Below are positions 60,513 through 64,000 of a DNA stretch of 64,000 bases, piece after piece; position 1 is the first letter of the stretch; each line of letters starts with the position of its first letter. The stretch spans positions 2,108,001 through 2,172,000 of the forward strand of contig NZ_CP049916.1 of assembly GCF_011578285.1 (NCBI RefSeq), written 5' to 3'. The DNA comes from Acinetobacter lanii. GTDB taxonomy: Bacteria; Pseudomonadota; Gammaproteobacteria; Pseudomonadales; Moraxellaceae. The position numbers and the translations under genes were made by a program. The notes under the pieces were generated by a model. It was not told where the DNA came from. It did no database searches and saw only the letters and a program-made list of their open reading frames with translations.

Positions 60513-61193
60513 TTATGGATGAATATTTTTAAGCGGAAGTGTCATATCCAATTTTAGATCTGCTTTGGAATGTTGCACAGTGTTATACATGGTTGCATCG
60601 AAAGCAGCGATTTTGCGCATAGTGATCCGATCATTAATCTTTAAAGTAGGATTCAACTGATGCTTCACCGCCAAGTCGATTCTCTCATTTAAGTCCAGAT
60701 ATACAGGGCCATTAAAGGCGATTTGAATCGGGACAACATAATCACGATGAATTTCAAACGGCACATCCATTTTAATAGGAATATCAATTTTTAAAGGCAA
60801 CTTAGGCATATAGGACTGTGGAAATACCAAAGCTGATGTGGTTTCCAAAGGCATCACTTGATCAATTTTTATTTTGGTTTTGTAATCCACTCGGACTTTC
60901 ACAGGTACAGTGACATTAAATTTCAGGTTCGCCAAGTATTTACCTTTTAAAGGAATATTTACTTTTCGATCTAAATTAATCTGCGTATCAAGCTTACCCT
61001 GACTCATGGTTTCTAAATAATTCCCCACTTCAATTTTCACGGGTAAAGATTCAGGCAACTGTATCTGGGAATTTTGGGCGGTAACTGACATCGACGCTTG
61101 TACATTCAAATATAGCCAAAACAGACTTGCGATGATGAAGACAATCAAGATAAAGCTAATGACGATGCCTTTCCAAGACTTTAACATCCACAT
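60513..61193 (-). CDS. Membrane-anchored beta-repeat protein, copy 2 of a tandem pair
   Basis: 226 residues. N-terminal membrane anchor (about 10-30, IVISFILIVFIIASLFWLYL). The remainder is a rhythmic beta-rich sequence with alternating hydrophobic residues and recurring VPV/IPIKM/DVP pieces (LPLKIDIPIKMDVPFEIH, VPIQIAFNGPVYLDL). It shares the layout and IPIKMDVPF-type segment with the upstream gene, so they are duplicates. Start ATG 61193 lies three bases after the upstream stop, showing tight coupling. Probably periplasmic and possibly LEA-2-like or a lipid-bridge-like beta structure; function unknown. Confidence 0.72.
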   Translation of the reverse strand: MWMLKSWKGIVISFILIVFIIASLFWLYLNVQASMSVTAQNSQIQLPESLPVKIEVGNYLETMSQGKLDTQINLDRKVNIPLKGKYLANLKFNVTVPVKVRVDYKTKIKIDQVMPLETTSALVFPQSYMPKLPLKIDIPIKMDVPFEIHRDYVVPIQIAFNGPVYLDLNERIDLAVKHQLNPTLKINDRITMRKIAAFDATMYNTVQHSKADLKLDMTLPLKNIHP

Positions 61194-61196
61194 GAT

Positions 61197-61886
61197 TTAA
61201 TTCGCCTTCGCCAAACGAACAGAACTCAGTGGAATGTTAAGATCGCCTTTTTCAATTTTAACCGGTAAAGTATTTTTTACATCCACCGACGCTTTTAATG
61301 CAGTTTTAATCGGAACATTTAAGTGCCCTTGAATTGGAATATTGGTTTTTAAGGTCGCATCAAGCGGAACAATTAAATTTTCTTTTAAAGCTGTTTGTAC
61401 AGGTGCTGAAAATTTTAATTGTATTTTTTGATCTAGCGGCACATCCATTTGAATCGGCACATCCAATTTAATTGGAATAACCCCTTTTAAGGGCAAACTA
61501 ATAAATTTACCCAAGACTTTGACTTGAACTTTGGTATCGACGTTTAAATCTTCATTGATCTGAACTTTTTCACGTACAGGAATCAAAGTTTTGATGGGTA
61601 CTAAATTGTCAAAATGCACGATTGGATTTAAGGTTTGTGTCAGTGGAATATTTAAGGTTTCTTTAATTGGAATTTCAGCATTGACCCGACCGGTGACGTC
61701 TACATCTAAGGCATCATGAATTTGCACTTGAGCCTGCAAAGGCTCCTGTAGATCAATACTGACATGTTGATTTTCAAGTGGAATATGAATATTGAAATGC
61801 TTAAATACCCAAACACCCAATAACACACCACACACACTGGCCAATGCAATAAATACGATTCCACTCAGTACATACTTGATCTGCAA
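61197..61886 (-). CDS. Membrane-anchored beta-repeat protein, copy 1 of a tandem pair
   Basis: 229 residues. N-terminal helix (about 5-27), then a repeating pattern of short amphipathic strands: IPIKETLNIPLTQTLNPIVH, VIPIKLDVPIQMDVPLDQK, LKTNIPIQGHLNVPIKT. Most segments contain xIPIK or xVPI/L followed by eight to twelve residues, suggesting an elongated beta structure outside the inner membrane. No family recognised. Confidence 0.72.
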   Translation of the reverse strand: MQIKYVLSGIVFIALASVCGVLLGVWVFKHFNIHIPLENQHVSIDLQEPLQAQVQIHDALDVDVTGRVNAEIPIKETLNIPLTQTLNPIVHFDNLVPIKTLIPVREKVQINEDLNVDTKVQVKVLGKFISLPLKGVIPIKLDVPIQMDVPLDQKIQLKFSAPVQTALKENLIVPLDATLKTNIPIQGHLNVPIKTALKASVDVKNTLPVKIEKGDLNIPLSSVRLAKAN

Positions 61887-62191
61887 GCTTCAATCCTTTT
61901 GACTTTTATTTTTATCTGCTTATTTTTATACAGTTATTTGTTTGATTTTACGTGATGAAGTTTGCAATTTTTTGTATTTATAGTTTGCTCAATATGAATT
62001 TTGCCTGTTGTATATCAAACCATCCAAAAAAAGACACAAATAAGGCTCTTTTAAACTACTTTATAGATACGGAACTTTTATAACCAATTTGACCTTGAAG
62101 TTTTGAGCCTATTAAAATTCCATCAATGTATTTATGAACATCTTAACCATCAACTTGTTGATCTATGGCTGACTTTTAATCTCATACGATC
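61887..62191. other. Intergenic region with a 20-bp dispersed repeat and a gap remnant
   Basis: Holds a 20-bp sequence (61994-62013, atgaattttgcctgttgtat) identical to 11718-11737, and the decayed gap copy at 62043-62165. Confidence 0.6.
62043..62165 (-). pseudogene. Decayed fragment of the gap (GAPDH) gene
   Basis: 62072-62165 matches gap around 62984-63076. Translated on the minus strand it aligns without gaps to the GAPDH segment ending LQGQIGY (DQQVDG*DVHKYIDG against DKEVDRDEVNEYIRQ), with one in-frame stop. 62045-62063 matches the sequence just after gap (gctctttttaaactacttta), so the tail end of the gene was copied and internally deleted. Confidence 0.8.
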
Positions 62192-62674
62192 TTATCTTAC
62201 TTCACTCCAATAACATTGTACTGTTGTATATTTACCATCTTTAGCAATAACTAAACCTGCACCCTCTTCCTTTTGATTTTTATTCCATTTAATTTTATTA
62301 AACTGTTGTTTGGCTGAACTTGTTGATAGATCAAAATATAAATATTCACTTAAAGTGTGAGATCTCCCCCAAGAAAATTCTATCTTTTTAACTGCTAAAC
62401 CTTGATAGATCGTACTCTTCAAAGTGTATATCGTTGTTGCATAAGCTTGATGCTCTTCAAAATCTTCTTTAGTTACATGATTTTTTAGAATTTTTACTAT
62501 TTTTTCACCTTCTTCAGTCATTTTATGCAAATCATAATTTGGTCGTACTGCGCAATTATTTTCAAAACGATCCTTTAAATAAGGAGTCAAATCCAATGTT
62601 TTATTTGGTGCAGCATACAATACTGTTGAGAGACTCATACAGCCAGCAAATGTTGCTAAGATATTTTTTTTCAT
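62192..62674 (-). CDS. Secreted/periplasmic protein of unknown function
   Basis: 160 residues. Signal peptide MKKNILATFAGCMSLSTVLYA with likely cleavage after AAP or LYAA. The mature part has two cysteines (CAVRP near the N-terminus, VQCYWSEVR near the C-terminus) that could pair, and a beta-rich middle (LKSTIYQGLAVKKIEFSWG). No family recognised. It sits between a decayed gap fragment and intact gap, suggesting insertion behind gap. Confidence 0.72.
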   Translation of the reverse strand: MKKNILATFAGCMSLSTVLYAAPNKTLDLTPYLKDRFENNCAVRPNYDLHKMTEEGEKIVKILKNHVTKEDFEEHQAYATTIYTLKSTIYQGLAVKKIEFSWGRSHTLSEYLYFDLSTSSAKQQFNKIKWNKNQKEEGAGLVIAKDGKYTTVQCYWSEVR

Positions 62675-62732
62675 GACTGATCTCTTTGATAGAAATTATT
62701 TATTAATTTTTTAAAGTAATATAGAAAAAGAA

Positions 62733-62767
62733 TATAAAAAAAAGAGCTTCTATAGAAGCTCTTTTTA
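62733..62767 (-). terminator. Terminator of gap
   Basis: Near-perfect palindrome aaagagcttc tatagaagctcttt (arms about 11 bp), with A and T runs on both sides. It follows the gap stop by about 15 bases. Confidence 0.88.
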
Positions 62768-62781
62768 AACTACTTTAAAAA

Positions 62782-64000
62782 TTATGCATTTGTTTCAGCA
62801 GGAACTTTTGGATAGCTTACGCCGCCCATTTGTTCAGCAATACGCAATACTTGGCAGCTATAACCCACTTCATTGTCGTACCAAACATAAGCAGTTAAAC
62901 GGTTACCTGAAGTGATTGTCGCTTGCGCGTCAAATACACCTGCAGTACGTGAACCGATAAAGTCAGAAGAGACCACTTCAGTCGAGTTGGTATAACCAAT
63001 TTGACCTTGAAGGTTAGAACTGATTGAAATTTGACGAATGTATTCGTTCACTTCATCACGATCAACTTCTTTATCTAACGTTAAGTTAAGAATCGCAAGT
63101 GATACGTTTGGTGTTGGTACACGTACAGAGTTACCTGTCAATTTACCTTGAAGCGCAGGAAGTGCTTTAGCAACAGCTTTAGCCGCACCTGTTTCAGTGA
63201 TCACCATGTTCAACGTCGCAGCACGACCACGACGATCCGCTTTATGGTAGTTGTCGATCAAGTTCTGGTCGTTTGTGAACGAGTGAACAGTTTCAACATG
63301 ACCATTGATCACGGTGTATTTGTCATTTAACACTTTAAGTGTTGGTGTGATGGCATTGGTTGTGCAGCTTGCAGCAGAAATGATGGTATCTTCATCTAGG
63401 ATATCCGCTTGGTTCACACCGTAAACCACGTTCTTCATATCACCTTTACCCGGTGCAGTTAGAATTACACGTGCAGCGCCTGGGCATTTAAGGTGTTGAG
63501 CAAGACCTTCAGCATCACGCCATTTACCTGTGTTGTCGATCACAAGTGCATTGTTAATGCCGTATGCAGTGTAGTCTACTTCAGACGGATTAGACGCATA
63601 GATCACTTTAATGAATTGACCATTTGCAATGATTGCTTCGTTCTCTTCATCTACAGAAATTGTACCTGCAAATGGACCGTGAATAGAGTCACGACGTAAC
63701 AAAGACGCACGTTTTTCTAAGTCACCATCAGATGATTTACGTACAACGATTGCTTTTAAGCTTAAACCACGACCTAAACCAGATTGACCAATCATCAAAC
63801 GAGCAAGGATACGACCAATACGACCAAAACCGTAAAGAACAACGTCTTTGTGTTCTACAGTTTTCGCACTGCCTTCAAGCGATTGAACAGCGCCCGCAAC
63901 GAATGCATCGATGTCGCCACCTTGTGCTTTATACGCTTCAGCAAGTTTACCTAGATCAACTTCAGCAGTACCGATGTTGTCAATTTTAGATAATGCTTCA
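62782..64000 (-). CDS. gap: Glyceraldehyde-3-phosphate dehydrogenase, partial (5' end outside window)
   Basis: The frame is open from 62782 to the right edge, so only the C-terminal ~406 residues are seen. An apparent start near 63798 is internal: upstream codons read VVLYGFGRIGRILARLM, the NAD-binding Rossmann motif. An N-terminal extension (DIDAFVAGAVQSLEGSAKTVEHK) precedes it, typical of the long ~480-residue GAPDH of Acinetobacter/Pseudomonas. The catalytic Cys is in SAASCTTNAITP, the sugar-phosphate site in HKADRRGRAA, and the C-terminal WYDNEVGYS is present. It converts G3P to 1,3-bisphosphoglycerate or the reverse. Confidence 0.95.
   Translation of the reverse strand, partial: EALSKIDNIGTAEVDLGKLAEAYKAQGGDIDAFVAGAVQSLEGSAKTVEHKDVVLYGFGRIGRILARLMIGQSGLGRGLSLKAIVVRKSSDGDLEKRASLLRRDSIHGPFAGTISVDEENEAIIANGQFIKVIYASNPSEVDYTAYGINNALVIDNTGKWRDAEGLAQHLKCPGAARVILTAPGKGDMKNVVYGVNQADILDEDTIISAASCTTNAITPTLKVLNDKYTVINGHVETVHSFTNDQNLIDNYHKADRRGRAATLNMVITETGAAKAVAKALPALQGKLTGNSVRVPTPNVSLAILNLTLDKEVDRDEVNEYIRQISISSNLQGQIGYTNSTEVVSSDFIGSRTAGVFDAQATITSGNRLTAYVWYDNEVGYSCQVLRIAEQMGGVSYPKVPAETNA

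Noticed and set aside
63798..63800. Apparent ATG start of gap at 63798
   Set aside because: The frame remains open to the window edge and the upstream codons encode the GAPDH NAD-binding motif, so this is an internal methionine.

Overview
The window reads as a chromosomal segment of a low-GC gammaproteobacterium, most likely Acinetobacter. This is an inference from the gene set: a BapA-prefix surface protein, an unlinked ahpC/ahpF pair, a long-form GAPDH, an LpxO-type lipid A hydroxylase, an HxlR/quinone-reductase pair and typical Acinetobacter-like insertion sequences. Both edges cut genes: a repeat-rich adhesin on the left and gap on the right.

Layout. 1-3.5 kb: a reverse-strand giant adhesin with at least twelve ~162-bp repeats and a one-base frameshift. 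3.5-7.5 kb: AT-rich, gene-poor DNA with a MocR-type regulator whose 5' end carries an in-frame stop, a 39-residue membrane protein, and one copy of a dispersed intergenic repeat. 7.5-30.3 kb: housekeeping and stress genes (M48 lipoprotein protease, SDR, pirin, acyltransferase, KAS III, hrpA, ahpC, KTSC protein, O-methyltransferase, ahpF, dctA, a radical-SAM/DUF4130 pair, nitronate monooxygenase, dusB). 30.4-50.0 kb: a ~19.7-kb Ter (tellurite/stress response) island. 50.1-55.8 kb: DUF1615 lipoprotein, HAD phosphatase, lpxO, proB, obgE. 56.0-58.4 kb: an IS982-family element split by an IS3-family element. 58.4-64 kb: a membrane protein, an HxlR/quinone-reductase divergent pair, two tandem anchored beta-repeat proteins, a decayed gap fragment, a secreted protein and gap.

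The Ter island has three transcription units. A leftward unit encodes TerA, TerD, a TerC-family (DUF475) membrane protein, TerE, TerF (TerD+VWA), AIM24 and a TerZ-like protein. A rightward unit of five overlapping genes encodes a biosynthetic module: ATP-grasp, phosphoribosyltransferase-TRSP, HAD phosphatase, StiP/PRTase and a CitE-like aldolase. A second leftward unit encodes TerY1, TerX, TerY2, TerY3, a PP2C phosphatase and a kinase. By published models of Ter systems these would form a calcium-binding TerD/VWA membrane-linked complex, a nucleoside-like metabolite pathway and a phosphorylation switch.

The most notable structural observation is that the island is bracketed by 100-bp direct repeats (84 of 100 identical by hand count, ungapped, exactly 19,713 bp apart). 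They contain the 5' end of dusB plus its upstream region. The distal copy keeps a 16-codon dusB remnant, so the island appears to have been inserted between dusB and the divergent DUF1615 gene. A similar footprint, a decayed gap fragment, lies beside a secreted-protein gene at the right end.
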